This document shows, in pieces, positions 1 through 10,253 of a DNA stretch of 64,000 bases. Under the pieces are notes generated by a model. The model saw only the letters and a program-made list of their open reading frames with translations. It made no database searches and was not told the DNA's origin. Source of the stretch: Frisingicoccus caecimuris (lineage in GTDB: Bacteria; Bacillota; Clostridia; Lachnospirales; Lachnospiraceae). The translations under genes were made by a program, and so were the position numbers. Each line of letters begins with the position of its first letter. Position 1 is the first letter of the stretch. The stretch is taken from the NCBI RefSeq assembly GCF_004340975.1, contig NZ_SLXA01000005.1, positions 113,882 through 177,881 of the forward strand, given 5' to 3'.

Positions 1-2
1 CC

Positions 3-284
<282 letters not shown>

Positions 285-325
285 TCTGTTTTTGTGCATA
301 AAATAAATTAAAGAAATTTGTTTTG

Positions 326-355
326 GGTGTTGTCAATTGGCAACACCTTCTTTTT
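326..355 (+). terminator. Rho-independent terminator of guaB
   Basis: GGTGTTGTC (326-334) pairs with GGCAACACC (339-347, one wobble pair) around the loop AATT, followed by TTCTTTTT. It lies 42 bases after the guaB stop and just before the next gene. Confidence 0.85.
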
Positions 356-386
356 ATGGTAAGATGTTTTTGTCGAAAGAGGGAGG

Positions 387-1088
387 GTGGCAGTTATTAA
401 GAAAAAGAAGAAAATAAGAAAAGTTAAGTATATAAATGAAGAAAAAATACGTTTCTTTGCGATATTTGGTTGTTTGCTTATCTTTGTCATTACCCTGTGC
501 GGGTTGATTTTCAGAGCCTGTACCCGAGATGACAGAATCAGTCCATACTGTCAGCCGGACCCGGCGTATGATGATGGACGGCCGTACATAGATGTCCAGC
601 TTTTAACACCGAATGAATATTCAAGGCCATGCATACCATCTGATGGTGTTCGAGGAATTGTGATCCACTATGTGGGAAATCCGGGCAGCAGCGCTCAATC
701 GAACAGAGATTATTTTGAAGGATTAAAGGATAGCGGAGAGGCCTATGCCAGCAGTAATTTTGTTGTTGGCCTGGAAGGTGAGATCATTCAGTGTATACCG
801 ACGAACGAAATTGCCTACTGTTCAAATGAACGGAATTCTGACACGGTTTCAATCGAAGTCTGTCATGAGACCGCAGACGGTAAATTTAACGCTTCTACAT
901 ATAGTTCTCTGGTGAATCTGACAGGATGGCTTTGTATGTATTTGGATGTTTCGCCGAAGTCTGTGATTCGCCATTACGATGTGACTGGGAAAATCTGTCC
1001 GAAATATTATGTAGAACATGAGGATGCCTGGGATACCTTTATTGATGATGTGAAGGTGTGGATTCGGACTGAGAAAAGCCGTCAGTAA
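387..1088 (+). CDS. Membrane-anchored N-acetylmuramoyl-L-alanine amidase (Amidase_2/PGRP fold)
   Basis: A 233-residue protein with a very basic N-terminus (KKKKKIRKVK), one membrane segment at about residues 22-43, then an extracytoplasmic Amidase_2 domain. The three expected zinc ligands of this fold are visible: H94 (IVIHYVG), H196 (VIRHYDVT) and C204 (GKICP), with the ligand order of T7 lysozyme-type amidases. It should cleave the bond between MurNAc and L-Ala of peptidoglycan at the outer membrane face. The start is a GTG just after a GA-rich Shine-Dalgarno (GAAAGAGGGAGG); no better ATG lies upstream. It stands alone between the guaB terminator and the peptidase gene. The substrate preference cannot be read from sequence. 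Confidence 0.85.
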   Translation: MAVIKKKKKIRKVKYINEEKIRFFAIFGCLLIFVITLCGLIFRACTRDDRISPYCQPDPAYDDGRPYIDVQLLTPNEYSRPCIPSDGVRGIVIHYVGNPGSSAQSNRDYFEGLKDSGEAYASSNFVVGLEGEIIQCIPTNEIAYCSNERNSDTVSIEVCHETADGKFNASTYSSLVNLTGWLCMYLDVSPKSVIRHYDVTGKICPKYYVEHEDAWDTFIDDVKVWIRTEKSRQ

Positions 1089-1093
1089 TCCGG

Positions 1094-1122
1094 TTGTATA
1101 AATCGTGGGAATATGGTACAGT
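1094..1122 (+). promoter_or_regulatory. Candidate sigma-A promoter for the M16C peptidase
   Basis: TTGTAT (1094-1099), 17-base spacer, TACAGT (1117-1122), about 25 bases before the start codon. The boxes are imperfect, so this is moderate evidence only. Confidence 0.45.
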
Positions 1123-1147
1123 TTATATAATAAATGGAGGTTGATGT

Positions 1148-4120
1148 ATGAATCAGACAATAAAAATACCGGAAACTTACAGTATTTTGAAAAGCACATA
1201 TATAGAAGAATTAAAGTCAGAGGCCCTGCTTTTAAAACATAAAAAAAGCGGAGCACGTATTGCTGTTTTATCAAATGAGGATATAAATAAAGTATTTCAC
1301 GTGGCGTTTCGGACACCGCCGAAGGACAGTACCGGAGTGGCTCACATTCTGGAGCATTCGGTTCTCTGCGGTTCTGATGAATTTCCGGTCAAGGATCCCT
1401 TTGTAGAGCTGGTCAAAGGCTCATTAAATACCTTTTTAAATGCCATGACCTATTCGGATAAAACCGTCTATCCGGTGGCCAGCTGCAACGACGCGGATTT
1501 TCAGAATTTAATGCACGTCTATCTGGACGCCGTATTCCGTCCGAATATTTACAAGAGTAAAGAAATCTTCTTACAGGAAGGCTGGCATTACGAGCTGGAA
1601 AGTAAGGATGCACCTTTAAAATATAATGGTGTGGTTTACAATGAGATGAAGGGCGCTTTCTCATCGCCGGAACAGGTACTCTATCGCAAAATCAGTCAGA
1701 CCCTCTACCCGGATACAACTTATGGTGTGGAATCCGGCGGCGATCCGGCGAATATTCCGGATTTAAGTTATGAAGAATTTCTTGATTTTCACAAACGATA
1801 TTATCATCCATCCAATGCCTGGCTATATCTTTACGGAAATATGGATGTGGAAGAAAAACTCCAATTTATAGATGAACACTATTTGAGTCATTACGATAGT
1901 ATGACCGTAGATTCTTCCATTCAGAAGCAGCCACCTTTTGAAAAAATGCAGGAAGTATGTTCGTCTTTTGCCGTTACGGATGATAATGAATTGAAAGAAA
2001 ATACCTACCTGAGTTATAACGTGGTCATTGGTACAAGTCTCGACAGGGAACTTTATCTGGCGATGCAGATACTTGAGTATGTGCTCATGTCTTCTCCCGG
2101 AGCCGTACTTAAAAAAGCACTTTTGGAGAGCGGTATTGGCAAAGATGTTTTTGGAGAACTGGACAATGGTGTTTTACAGCCATATATGAGCATCATTGTA
2201 AAAAATGCAGAGGCCGGTCAGAAGGATGACTTCCTGAAAATCATTCGGGAAACGCTTACCCGACTTGCCGATGAAGGAATTAACCGGAAGTCATTGATGG
2301 CTGCAATTAATTATTATGAATTTAAATATCGTGAAGGCGATTTCGGTCGTTATCCGGCCGGACTTATGTACGGACTTCAGATGATGGACAGCTGGCTCTA
2401 TGATGAGACGAAGCCATTTATTCATATCCAGGCCAGCGATACCTTTCAAATGTTGAAAGAAAATGTGGATAAAGGTTATTTTGAACAGCTGATTCGTACA
2501 TGGCTTCTGGATAATAACCATAGTTCTCTGCTCATCCTCGCACCGGAGAAGGGGTTGACGGAAAAGACGGAGGCGGAGACAGAAAAGAAACTGGCTGAAT
2601 ATAAAGATGGATTGTCCGAAGAAACTCTGGAAGCTATGGTGCGTCAGACAAAGGCTTTGAAACAGTATCAGGAGGAACCTTCGGCACCGGAGGATTTAGA
2701 GAAAATTCCGATTCTAGAAATTGAAGATATTGAGCCGAAACCTCAGCCGTTCTATAATAAGTATGAAGAAATTCATGGATATCCGGTGCTTTATCATGAT
2801 GTGGAGAGCCGGGGCATCGCCTATGTGAAATGGGTATTCGATACGGGTCGGGTGCCCTTTGAAAAAATACCTTATATCGGTCTGTTGTCCTCTGTGCTTG
2901 GAAACATCGATACGGAACGTCATAGTTATACCGAATTGGCCGATGAAATCAATATTCATACCGGCGGTATCCGGTTGAACACCAATATTTATACGGAGCA
3001 GGGCAGTGCCAATATCTTTTATCCGAAACTGGAAGTGGTGATGAAAGTACTTGTCCCTAAGCTTTCCGATGGGATACGGCTGATGGCAGAGGTCATGTCG
3101 GAGAGCAGACTTTCCGATACGAAACGACTGAAAGAAATCATCGGTCAGTTAAAATCCCGTATTGAAATGATGATGAATGGCAACGGTCACACCGTAGCTG
3201 TAAACCGGGCCACCAGTTTTATTTCCCTTGCCGGTATGTATAGGGAATATGAAGAAGGATTGGCTTATTACCGGTTTATCGAGAGATTAAATAAAGATTT
3301 TGATACGCAGAAGGAACACATCGTTAAGGAGCTTAAAGAGACGGCAGAACTCATTTTTTCTAAAGGAAATGTTCTTTTGGATATTACCGGTTCAGAAATA
3401 TCTTTAAATTCCGTTGTTGGTGAGATGGTTTCTGTTCTTGGACCGGTTTTAGCTGAATCCGATAAAATGCCGTCCGGGCTTGAGGAGGGAATTTTGCCGG
3501 AGGTGGGCTCCGCGCTGCGTCAGTCCATGGAGGGCGTTACGACGGAGGCGTATGCAACGGCGGGAATGGTCCAGTACGATGCCTGTGCGGGAGACTTTGC
3601 CCGGGCCGGATATGCTTACCATGGCGCATTAAATGTTCTCAAAGTGATGATGAACTATGATTATCTCTGGATACGTCTGAGAGTTCAGGGAGGCGCTTAC
3701 GGATGTATGTGCGGCTTTTCGCCAAATGGTACCGGATATTTTACTTCCTACCGGGATCCGAATCTGAAAGAAACTTATGAGGTTTATGAGGGTGCTGTAG
3801 ATTATGTGAAGAATTATGAAGCGGACGAACGGACCATGCGTAAGTTTATTATCGGCGCTGTCAGCGGCATTGATGTACCGCTTGGAGCTTCGGATAAAGG
3901 CGCCCGCTCTTTAAGCGCATGGCTGACTCATACATCTTACGAAAAACTACAAAAGAATCGGACAGAACTTCTGCATGCGGATGTGGAAACGATAAGAAGT
4001 CTCGCCGGTATCGTGGATGCAGTCGTGCATTCGAATATTCGCTGTGTTGTGGGCAGCGCATCAAAAATACAGGAAAATAAAGAGATGTTCCAGAAGGTTG
4101 AACCACTGACTGGGGCCTGA
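1148..4120 (+). CDS. M16C (insulinase/PreP-like) zinc metallopeptidase
   Basis: A 990-residue soluble protein with the inverted zinc motif HxxEH at residues 66-70 (HILEH, in VAHILEHSVLCGS) and the distal Glu ligand at E166 (VVYNEMKGA), spaced as in presequence-protease enzymes. Length matches the full two-half M16C clamshell (catalytic plus inactive halves joined in one chain). Family members degrade short unfolded peptides inside a closed chamber; no signal peptide is present, so it is expected to be cytoplasmic. The ATG at 1148 follows GGAGG by six bases. era starts 17 bases after its stop, so co-transcription with era-recO is likely. Confidence 0.92.
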   Translation: MNQTIKIPETYSILKSTYIEELKSEALLLKHKKSGARIAVLSNEDINKVFHVAFRTPPKDSTGVAHILEHSVLCGSDEFPVKDPFVELVKGSLNTFLNAMTYSDKTVYPVASCNDADFQNLMHVYLDAVFRPNIYKSKEIFLQEGWHYELESKDAPLKYNGVVYNEMKGAFSSPEQVLYRKISQTLYPDTTYGVESGGDPANIPDLSYEEFLDFHKRYYHPSNAWLYLYGNMDVEEKLQFIDEHYLSHYDSMTVDSSIQKQPPFEKMQEVCSSFAVTDDNELKENTYLSYNVVIGTSLDRELYLAMQILEYVLMSSPGAVLKKALLESGIGKDVFGELDNGVLQPYMSIIVKNAEAGQKDDFLKIIRETLTRLADEGINRKSLMAAINYYEFKYREGDFGRYPAGLMYGLQMMDSWLYDETKPFIHIQASDTFQMLKENVDKGYFEQLIRTWLLDNNHSSLLILAPEKGLTEKTEAETEKKLAEYKDGLSEETLEAMVRQTKALKQYQEEPSAPEDLEKIPILEIEDIEPKPQPFYNKYEEIHGYPVLYHDVESRGIAYVKWVFDTGRVPFEKIPYIGLLSSVLGNIDTERHSYTELADEINIHTGGIRLNTNIYTEQGSANIFYPKLEVVMKVLVPKLSDGIRLMAEVMSESRLSDTKRLKEIIGQLKSRIEMMMNGNGHTVAVNRATSFISLAGMYREYEEGLAYYRFIERLNKDFDTQKEHIVKELKETAELIFSKGNVLLDITGSEISLNSVVGEMVSVLGPVLAESDKMPSGLEEGILPEVGSALRQSMEGVTTEAYATAGMVQYDACAGDFARAGYAYHGALNVLKVMMNYDYLWIRLRVQGGAYGCMCGFSPNGTGYFTSYRDPNLKETYEVYEGAVDYVKNYEADERTMRKFIIGAVSGIDVPLGASDKGARSLSAWLTHTSYEKLQKNRTELLHADVETIRSLAGIVDAVVHSNIRCVVGSASKIQENKEMFQKVEPLTGA

Positions 4121-4137
4121 CAGGGAGAATACAATAT

Positions 4138-5046
4138 ATGGAAAAAAAACAATTTAAATCGGGTTTTGTCACGCTCATCGGGCGTCCCAATGTGGGCAAA
4201 TCCACACTGATGAATCAGTTGATCGGACAGAAGATAGCGATTACATCGAATAAACCCCAGACGACAAGAAACCGGATTCAGACCGTGTATACAAGTGATG
4301 ATGGGCAGATCGTTTTTTTGGATACGCCGGGAATCCATAAAGCGAAAAATAAGCTTGGCGAGTACATGGTGAATGTGGCGGAACGGACGCTCAATGAAGT
4401 CGATGTGGTATTATGGCTTGTGGAACCGTCCACCTTTGTGGGAGCGGGAGAGCAGCACATCATTGAACAGCTTAAAAAAACAAAGACGCCGATTCTTCTT
4501 ATTATCAATAAAATGGATATGGTAAAAAAAGAAGAACTGCTGGAAGTGATGAAAGTATACGGCGGATTGATGGATTTTGCGGAGATTATTCCATGCTGCG
4601 CATTCACCGGTGAAAACTGTAAAGACGTTATTGCTTCGATTATGAAATATCTGCCGGAGGGGCCGAAGTTTTACGACGATGACGTGGTGACCGATCAGCC
4701 TGAACGGCAGATCGTGGCCGAACTGATTCGGGAAAAAGTCCTGCGTCTCATGGATGCGGAGGTGCCTCATGGCATCGCTGTCTCTGTGGAATCCATGAAA
4801 ATGCGCCGTCATGGGCATATAATGGACATTCATGCAACGATTGTATGTGAGAGGGATTCCCATAAGGGAATGATCATCGGCAAGCAGGGGCGGATGCTTC
4901 AGCAGATTGGCCAGAATGCCCGGTTCGAAATTGAAAATCTGCTGGATACAAAGGTCAATCTCCAACTTTGGGTGAAGGTTAAGAAAGACTGGAGAGACAG
5001 TGATTTTCTTATAAAGAATTTTGGATACGATAAGAATGATTATTAG
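4138..5046 (+). CDS. era: GTPase Era
   Basis: A 302-residue ribosome-assembly GTPase that binds the 3' end of 16S rRNA. G1 GRPNVGKS is at residues 15-22, G3 DTPG at 62-65 and G4 NKMD at 124-127; the C-terminal KH domain carries GMIIGKQGRML and ends with the typical Era tail (KKDWRDSDFLIKNFGY). It is full length. The gene sits between the M16C peptidase and recO; the era-recO order is common in Firmicutes. Its stop is eight bases before the recO start, which points to coupled translation. Confidence 0.98.
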   Translation: MEKKQFKSGFVTLIGRPNVGKSTLMNQLIGQKIAITSNKPQTTRNRIQTVYTSDDGQIVFLDTPGIHKAKNKLGEYMVNVAERTLNEVDVVLWLVEPSTFVGAGEQHIIEQLKKTKTPILLIINKMDMVKKEELLEVMKVYGGLMDFAEIIPCCAFTGENCKDVIASIMKYLPEGPKFYDDDVVTDQPERQIVAELIREKVLRLMDAEVPHGIAVSVESMKMRRHGHIMDIHATIVCERDSHKGMIIGKQGRMLQQIGQNARFEIENLLDTKVNLQLWVKVKKDWRDSDFLIKNFGYDKNDY

Positions 5047-5054
5047 GTGATAGT

Positions 5055-5813
5055 GTGATAGAATCGACGGCGGTCACCGGAATGGTGATCGGGACATCTC
5101 CCATAAATGAATATGACCGGCGCGTGGTACTTCTGACAAAAGAACGGGGTAAGATTACCGCTTTTGCCAGAGGGGCCAGGCGACAGTACAGCGCTATGCT
5201 GGCCGGAACTCAGCTTTTTGCTTTTGGTACCTTTCGGGTGATCGAAGGCAAAAATGCCTATACCCTTGTTTCAGCGGAGATTACCAATTATTTTGAAGCC
5301 ATTCCAAAGGAACCGCTGAGAGCCTGTTATGCATCTTATTTTCTGGAAATGGCCGGATATTATGCCAGGGAGAATAATAACGAAGTAGAGTTGTTAAAAC
5401 TGCTTTATCAGACACTTCGGATTCTGTGCCGGGATTCAGTGCCGAAGGCTTTGATCCGGGTCATTTATGAGCTGCGGATTTTTGTTGTTAATGGCGAGTA
5501 TCCGGAATGTTTTCACTGTGTCTGCTGCGGTGAAGAAAAGGGATTGGGGCATTTCAGCCCGATGCGAAACGGTGTTGTCTGTGAGAAATGTCTTCCACAA
5601 GCCGGGCAGGTGCTGACTTTAAACGCTTCGGCTCTCTATGCAGCCCAGTATATTATCACATCCCCCATTGAAAAACTTTATACATTTAATGTGTCATCCG
5701 AAGTCCTGCGCCAATTGCAGAAGATGATGGAGTATTACATAAGGGAGCATATCGATAAAACATTTAAATCTCTGGAAATTCTGAATATTATGGAAAATTC
5801 AGGTGGAATTTAA
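5055..5813 (+). CDS. recO: DNA repair protein RecO
   Basis: A 252-residue recombination mediator that loads RecA together with RecR. The N-terminal OB fold begins TAVTGMVIGTSPINEYDRRV and is followed by the helical domain and a zinc finger with C155-x2-C158 and C176-x2-C179. The start is a GTG with AGGTGA placed four bases upstream, overlapping the era stop codon region. Full length. It is expected to act in the cytoplasm in the RecFOR pathway. Confidence 0.95.
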   Translation: MIESTAVTGMVIGTSPINEYDRRVVLLTKERGKITAFARGARRQYSAMLAGTQLFAFGTFRVIEGKNAYTLVSAEITNYFEAIPKEPLRACYASYFLEMAGYYARENNNEVELLKLLYQTLRILCRDSVPKALIRVIYELRIFVVNGEYPECFHCVCCGEEKGLGHFSPMRNGVVCEKCLPQAGQVLTLNASALYAAQYIITSPIEKLYTFNVSSEVLRQLQKMMEYYIREHIDKTFKSLEILNIMENSGGI

Positions 5814-5851
5814 AATAAATAGATTTTCAGAGTTTGTACCTATAAAAAATC

Positions 5852-5880
5852 TTGAAAAAAGCCCTGATAAAGGATACAAT
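5852..5880 (+). promoter_or_regulatory. Sigma-A promoter of glyQS
   Basis: TTGAAA (5852-5857), 17-base spacer, TACAAT (5875-5880), 37 bases before the start codon. The leader is too short to hold a T-box. Confidence 0.7.
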
Positions 5881-5917
5881 AAAACAAGCGAAAAGAATTG
5901 AGTGAGGTAAAAGCATT

Positions 5918-7306
5918 ATGGAAAAAACAATGGAAAAAATTGTTGCTTTGGCAAAGGCAAGAGGATTTGTATATCCAGGTTCAGAAATTTACGGCGGCCT
6001 TGCCAATACATGGGACTATGGCAATCTCGGCGTAGAGCTGAAAAATAATGTAAAACGTGCATGGTGGCAGAAATTCATTCAGGAAAATCCATACAATGTC
6101 GGTGTGGACTGTGCGATTCTCATGAATCCTCAGACATGGGTGGCTTCCGGTCATCTGGGCGGCTTTTCAGACCCATTGATGGACTGTAAAGAATGTCACG
6201 AACGTTTTCGTGCCGATAAGATCATTGAGGATTTCAGTGCAGAAAAAGGCATTGAACTGACAAGTTCCGTGGATGGCTGGTCCAATGAGGAGATGCAGAA
6301 CTTTATTGCAGAACATAAGATTCCATGTCCGTCCTGCGGCGCTCATAACTTTACAGAAATCCGTCAGTTTAATCTGATGTTTAAAACTTTCCAGGGTGTT
6401 ACAGAAGATGCAAAGAATACGGTATATCTCAGACCGGAAACGGCCCAGGGTATTTTTGTTAACTTTAAAAATGTTCAGAGAACATCCCGCAAAAAGATTC
6501 CTTTCGGTATTGGACAGATTGGTAAATCTTTCAGAAATGAAATCACACCAGGTAACTTTACGTTCCGTACCCGTGAGTTTGAGCAGATGGAACTGGAATT
6601 TTTCTGTGAACCGGATACGGATCTGGAATGGTTTGCATACTGGAAAGATTTCTGTATCAACTGGCTGAAATCTCTCGGTATGAAAGAAGAAGAGATGCGT
6701 GTCCGCGATCATGATAAAGAAGAATTATCCTTCTACAGTAAGGCAACTTCGGATATCGAATTCCTTTTCCCATTTGGATGGGGCGAGCTGTGGGGGATTG
6801 CCGACAGAACCGATTATGACCTGACACAGCATCAGAATGTATCTAATGTGGATCTGACATACTTTGATGATCAGAAAAAAGAAAAATATATTCCATATGT
6901 TATTGAACCATCCCTCGGAGCTGATCGTGTTGTTCTGGCTTTCCTTTGCGGGGCTTATGATGAAGAAGAACTCGAAGGCGGCGATATGCGGACCGTCCTG
7001 CGTTTCCATCCGGCTCTGGCACCTGTGAAAGTCGGCGTACTTCCATTATCCAAGAAATTAAATGAGGGCGCTGAAAAAGTATTTGAAATGCTCAGTAAAA
7101 AATATAACTGTGAGTATGATGACAGAGGCAATATCGGAAAACGTTATCGCCGCCAGGATGAAATAGGTACACCATATTGTGTAACCTATGACTTTGAATC
7201 GGAAGAGGATGGCTGTGTTACCGTACGTGAACGTGACAGTATGGCTCAGGAACGCATTAAGATTGAGGACTTGGCGGCATATTTTGAAGAAAAGATGCAG
7301 TTCTAA
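5918..7306 (+). CDS. glyQS: Glycyl-tRNA synthetase, alpha2 type
   Basis: A 462-residue single-chain class II synthetase that charges tRNA-Gly. Class II motif 2 is visible as FRNE at residues 205-208 ([11 protein letters not shown]) and motif 3 as [14 protein letters not shown]. Two CxxC pairs (C90/C93 in [10 protein letters not shown]137/C140 in CPSCG) form the zinc-binding insertion seen in many clostridial enzymes. The C-terminal anticodon-binding domain contains [20 protein letters not shown]. The ATG at 5918 follows a GAGGT Shine-Dalgarno. It is transcribed from its own promoter. Confidence 0.97.
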   Translation: MEKTMEKIVALAKARGFVYPGSEIYGGLANTWDYGNLGVELKNNVKRAWWQKFIQENPYNVGVDCAILMNPQTWVASGHLGGFSDPLMDCKECHERFRADKIIEDFSAEKGIELTSSVDGWSNEEMQNFIAEHKIPCPSCGAHNFTEIRQFNLMFKTFQGVTEDAKNTVYLRPETAQGIFVNFKNVQRTSRKKIPFGIGQIGKSFRNEITPGNFTFRTREFEQMELEFFCEPDTDLEWFAYWKDFCINWLKSLGMKEEEMRVRDHDKEELSFYSKATSDIEFLFPFGWGELWGIADRTDYDLTQHQNVSNVDLTYFDDQKKEKYIPYVIEPSLGADRVVLAFLCGAYDEEELEGGDMRTVLRFHPALAPVKVGVLPLSKKLNEGAEKVFEMLSKKYNCEYDDRGNIGKRYRRQDEIGTPYCVTYDFESEEDGCVTVRERDSMAQERIKIEDLAAYFEEKMQF

Positions 7307-7309
7307 TCC

Positions 7310-7338
7310 TTGACTAACACGGGGTTATGTTATAAAAT
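7310..7338 (+). promoter_or_regulatory. Strong sigma-A promoter of ppdK
   Basis: TTGACT (7310-7315), 17-base spacer, TAAAAT (7333-7338). The AT-rich leader holds a small hairpin (TTGTATTT 7350-7357 with AAATACAA 7362-7369) before AGGAGG. The -35 begins three bases after the glyQS stop. Confidence 0.75.
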
Positions 7339-7407
7339 TAACATATAAATTGTATTTAATAAAATACAAAAAACAAAAATATTATAATGAATTAGGAGGA
7401 ATGACCA

Positions 7408-10032
7408 ATGAACAAATGGGTCTATATGTTTACAGAAGGTAATGCCAATATGCGCGAACTCCTTGGCGGCAAAGGTGCAAACCTGGCCGAAATGACAAAT
7501 TTAGGACTGCCGGTTCCACAGGGTTTTACAATTACAACAGAAGCGTGTACACAGTACTACGAGGACGGTCGTGCGATCAACGATGAGATTATGGGACAGA
7601 TCATGGAAGCTATCACCAAGATGGAAGCCATTACCGGAAAGAAATTTGGCGATAAAGAGAACCCATTGCTCGTATCTGTTCGGTCCGGTGCGAGAGCATC
7701 CATGCCAGGTATGATGGATACCATTTTGAACCTTGGTCTGAACGAAGAAGTTGTTGAAGTTTTATCCGCAAAATCCGGTAATCCACGTTGGGCCTGGGAC
7801 TGCTACAGAAGATTCATTCAGATGTATTCGGACGTAGTTATGGAAGTAGGCAAGAAATATTTTGAAGAGCTGATCGACAAGATGAAGGCTGAAAAAGGCG
7901 TAACTCAGGATGTTGAGCTGACGGCTGATGATCTTCATGAACTTGCAAATCAGTTCAAAGCTGAATATAAAGAAAAAATCGGTGTTGATTTTCCAACAGA
8001 TCCAAAGGAACAGCTGATGGGTGCGATCAAAGCCGTGTTCCGTTCATGGGACAACCCGCGTGCGAACGTATATCGTCGTGATAATGATATTCCATATTCC
8101 TGGGGTACAGCTGTTAATGTACAGATGATGGCTTTTGGTAACATGGGTGAGACATCCGGTACAGGTGTTGCGTTTACACGTGATCCTGCAACAGGTGAAA
8201 AACATCTGATGGGCGAATTTCTTATGAATGCTCAGGGCGAGGATGTTGTAGCCGGCGTTCGTACACCACAGAAGATCGACCAGTTAAAAGATGTTATGCC
8301 TGAAGTTTATGAGCAGTTTGTAGGTATCTGCAATACTCTGGAAAACCATTACAGAGATATGCAGGATATGGAGTTTACAATTGAAGACAGACATCTGTAC
8401 ATGTTACAGACACGTAACGGTAAGAGAACAGCTCAGGCTGCTCTGAAGATTGCCTGTGACCTTGTCGATGAAGGTATGATCACGGAAGAAAAAGCTGTTG
8501 CGATGATTGATCCTCGTAACCTGGATACATTATTACATCCACAGTTTGATCAGGCTGCTTTAAAGGCTGCAGTTCCTGTTGGAAAAGCTCTCGGTGCTTC
8601 TCCTGGAGCTGCCTGCGGTAAGATCGTATTCTCTGCAGATGATGCTAAAGAATGGGCAGCCAGAGGTGAAAAAGTCGTTCTTGTACGTCTCGAGACATCT
8701 CCGGAAGATATCGAAGGTATGAAAGCTGCTCAGGGTATCCTGACAGTTCGCGGCGGTATGACTTCCCATGCTGCTGTTGTTGCCCGTGGTATGGGTACAT
8801 GCTGTGTATCCGGCTGTGGCGATATCGTTATGGATGAAGAGAATAAGAAATTCACACTGGCCGGTAAAGAATACCATGAAGGTGATGAAATCTCCATCGA
8901 CGGTACGACCGGTAACATTTACAGCGGTATCATTCCGACAGTAGATGCAACCATTGCAGGAGAATTTGGCCGTATCATGGGTTGGGCGGACAAGTACAGA
9001 GTTCTTAAAGTACGTACCAACGCCGACACTCCGGCTGACGCTAAGAAAGCCCGTGAACTTGGTGCTGAAGGTATCGGTCTTTGCCGTACAGAGCATATGT
9101 TCTTCGGTGAAGGCAGAATTGATGCTTTCCGTGAAATGATTTGTTCCGAGAGCGTTGAAGAAAGAGAAGCTGCCCTTGAAAAGATTCTTCCATATCAGCA
9201 GGGCGACTTTGAAGCATTATATGAAGCGCTTGAGGGAACTCCGGTTACGATTCGTTTCCTGGATCCGCCGCTTCATGAATTCGTTCCTACAGAGGAAGAA
9301 GATATTGAAAAACTGGCTGCCGCTCAGAGCAAGAGCGTTGAGACGATCAAAGGTATCATTCAGGGCCTTCATGAATTCAACCCTATGATGGGCCATCGTG
9401 GATGCCGTCTGCCGGTAACCTATCCTGAAATTGCTGTAATGCAGACAAAGGCGGTTATCCGTGCAGCTCTCAATGTTCAGAAAGCGCATCCGGACTGGAC
9501 GATCGTGCCTGAGATCATGATTCCGCTGGTTGGCGAAATTAAAGAATTAAAATATGTTAAGAAATTCGTTGTTGAGACAGCCGATGCAGAGATTGCTGCT
9601 TCCGGTATCGATCTGAAATATGAAGTTGGTACGATGATCGAGATTCCAAGAGCTTGTCTGACCGCTGATGAGATTGCTACAGAAGCCGATTTCTTCTGTT
9701 TTGGTACAAACGACCTGACACAGATGTGCTTTGGTTTCTCCCGTGACGATGCGGGCAAGTTCCTCGACGCTTACTATGACGCTAAGATCCTGGAGAGCGA
9801 TCCATTTGCCAAACTCGACCAGAAGGGCGTTGGCAAGTTGATGGATATGGCTATTACATTAGGTAAGCCGGTAAATCCAAATCTCCATATCGGTATCTGT
9901 GGTGAGCACGGCGGAGATCCATCTTCCGTAGAATTCTGCCATAAGATTGGGCTGGATTATGTATCCTGTTCACCATTCCGGGTGCCAATCGCAAGACTGG
10001 CTGCAGCACAGGCAGCTATCGCAAATAGGTAG
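7408..10032 (+). CDS. ppdK: Pyruvate, phosphate dikinase
   Basis: An 874-residue enzyme interconverting pyruvate + ATP + Pi and PEP + AMP + PPi, a glycolytic/gluconeogenic step in anaerobes. The ATP-grasp domain comes first (LGGKGANLAEM), then the phosphohistidine domain with H454 in GGMTSHAAVVARG, then the PEP/pyruvate barrel with C831 in GICGEHGG. These positions agree with the well-studied Clostridium symbiosum enzyme within one residue. Full length. Strong promoter, AGGAGG ribosome site and monocistronic structure with a terminator fit a highly expressed metabolic gene. Confidence 0.98.
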   Translation: MNKWVYMFTEGNANMRELLGGKGANLAEMTNLGLPVPQGFTITTEACTQYYEDGRAINDEIMGQIMEAITKMEAITGKKFGDKENPLLVSVRSGARASMPGMMDTILNLGLNEEVVEVLSAKSGNPRWAWDCYRRFIQMYSDVVMEVGKKYFEELIDKMKAEKGVTQDVELTADDLHELANQFKAEYKEKIGVDFPTDPKEQLMGAIKAVFRSWDNPRANVYRRDNDIPYSWGTAVNVQMMAFGNMGETSGTGVAFTRDPATGEKHLMGEFLMNAQGEDVVAGVRTPQKIDQLKDVMPEVYEQFVGICNTLENHYRDMQDMEFTIEDRHLYMLQTRNGKRTAQAALKIACDLVDEGMITEEKAVAMIDPRNLDTLLHPQFDQAALKAAVPVGKALGASPGAACGKIVFSADDAKEWAARGEKVVLVRLETSPEDIEGMKAAQGILTVRGGMTSHAAVVARGMGTCCVSGCGDIVMDEENKKFTLAGKEYHEGDEISIDGTTGNIYSGIIPTVDATIAGEFGRIMGWADKYRVLKVRTNADTPADAKKARELGAEGIGLCRTEHMFFGEGRIDAFREMICSESVEEREAALEKILPYQQGDFEALYEALEGTPVTIRFLDPPLHEFVPTEEEDIEKLAAAQSKSVETIKGIIQGLHEFNPMMGHRGCRLPVTYPEIAVMQTKAVIRAALNVQKAHPDWTIVPEIMIPLVGEIKELKYVKKFVVETADAEIAASGIDLKYEVGTMIEIPRACLTADEIATEADFFCFGTNDLTQMCFGFSRDDAGKFLDAYYDAKILESDPFAKLDQKGVGKLMDMAITLGKPVNPNLHIGICGEHGGDPSSVEFCHKIGLDYVSCSPFRVPIARLAAAQAAIANR

Positions 10033-10073
10033 GAGTTCTCTTTCCTTTGAATTGTAATTAACAGTTAAATACG

Positions 10074-10112
10074 ATAAGCGTATCATTAGAAATAGTGGTA
10101 CGCTTATTTTTA
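10074..10112 (+). terminator. Terminator of ppdK
   Basis: ATAAGCGTATCA (10074-10085) pairs with TGGTACGCTTAT (10096-10107, one wobble) followed by TTTTTAT. The remaining intergenic sequence to 10253 shows no further gene or convincing riboswitch. Confidence 0.85.
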
Positions 10113-10253
10113 TATAAGCAGCCACAAAAATTGAATCCTACGCATAACAGCCATCTTTAGACCATCTTAATACGGACATAAATATTCTTTTACCTTCTTA
10201 ATCCAGGCGGACGTATGATAAAGAGCAGATAAAGTGTTGTAAAGGAGTAGTAT

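Noticed and set aside
5814..5917. T-box leader ahead of glycyl-tRNA synthetase
   Set aside because: The promoter lies only 37 bases before the start codon and no T-box sequence or terminator is present.
10113..10253. c-di-AMP (ydaO-type) riboswitch expected ahead of a ktr operon
   Set aside because: The gap is only about 140 bases after the ppdK terminator and lacks the conserved core sequences; no paired structure of that size is visible.
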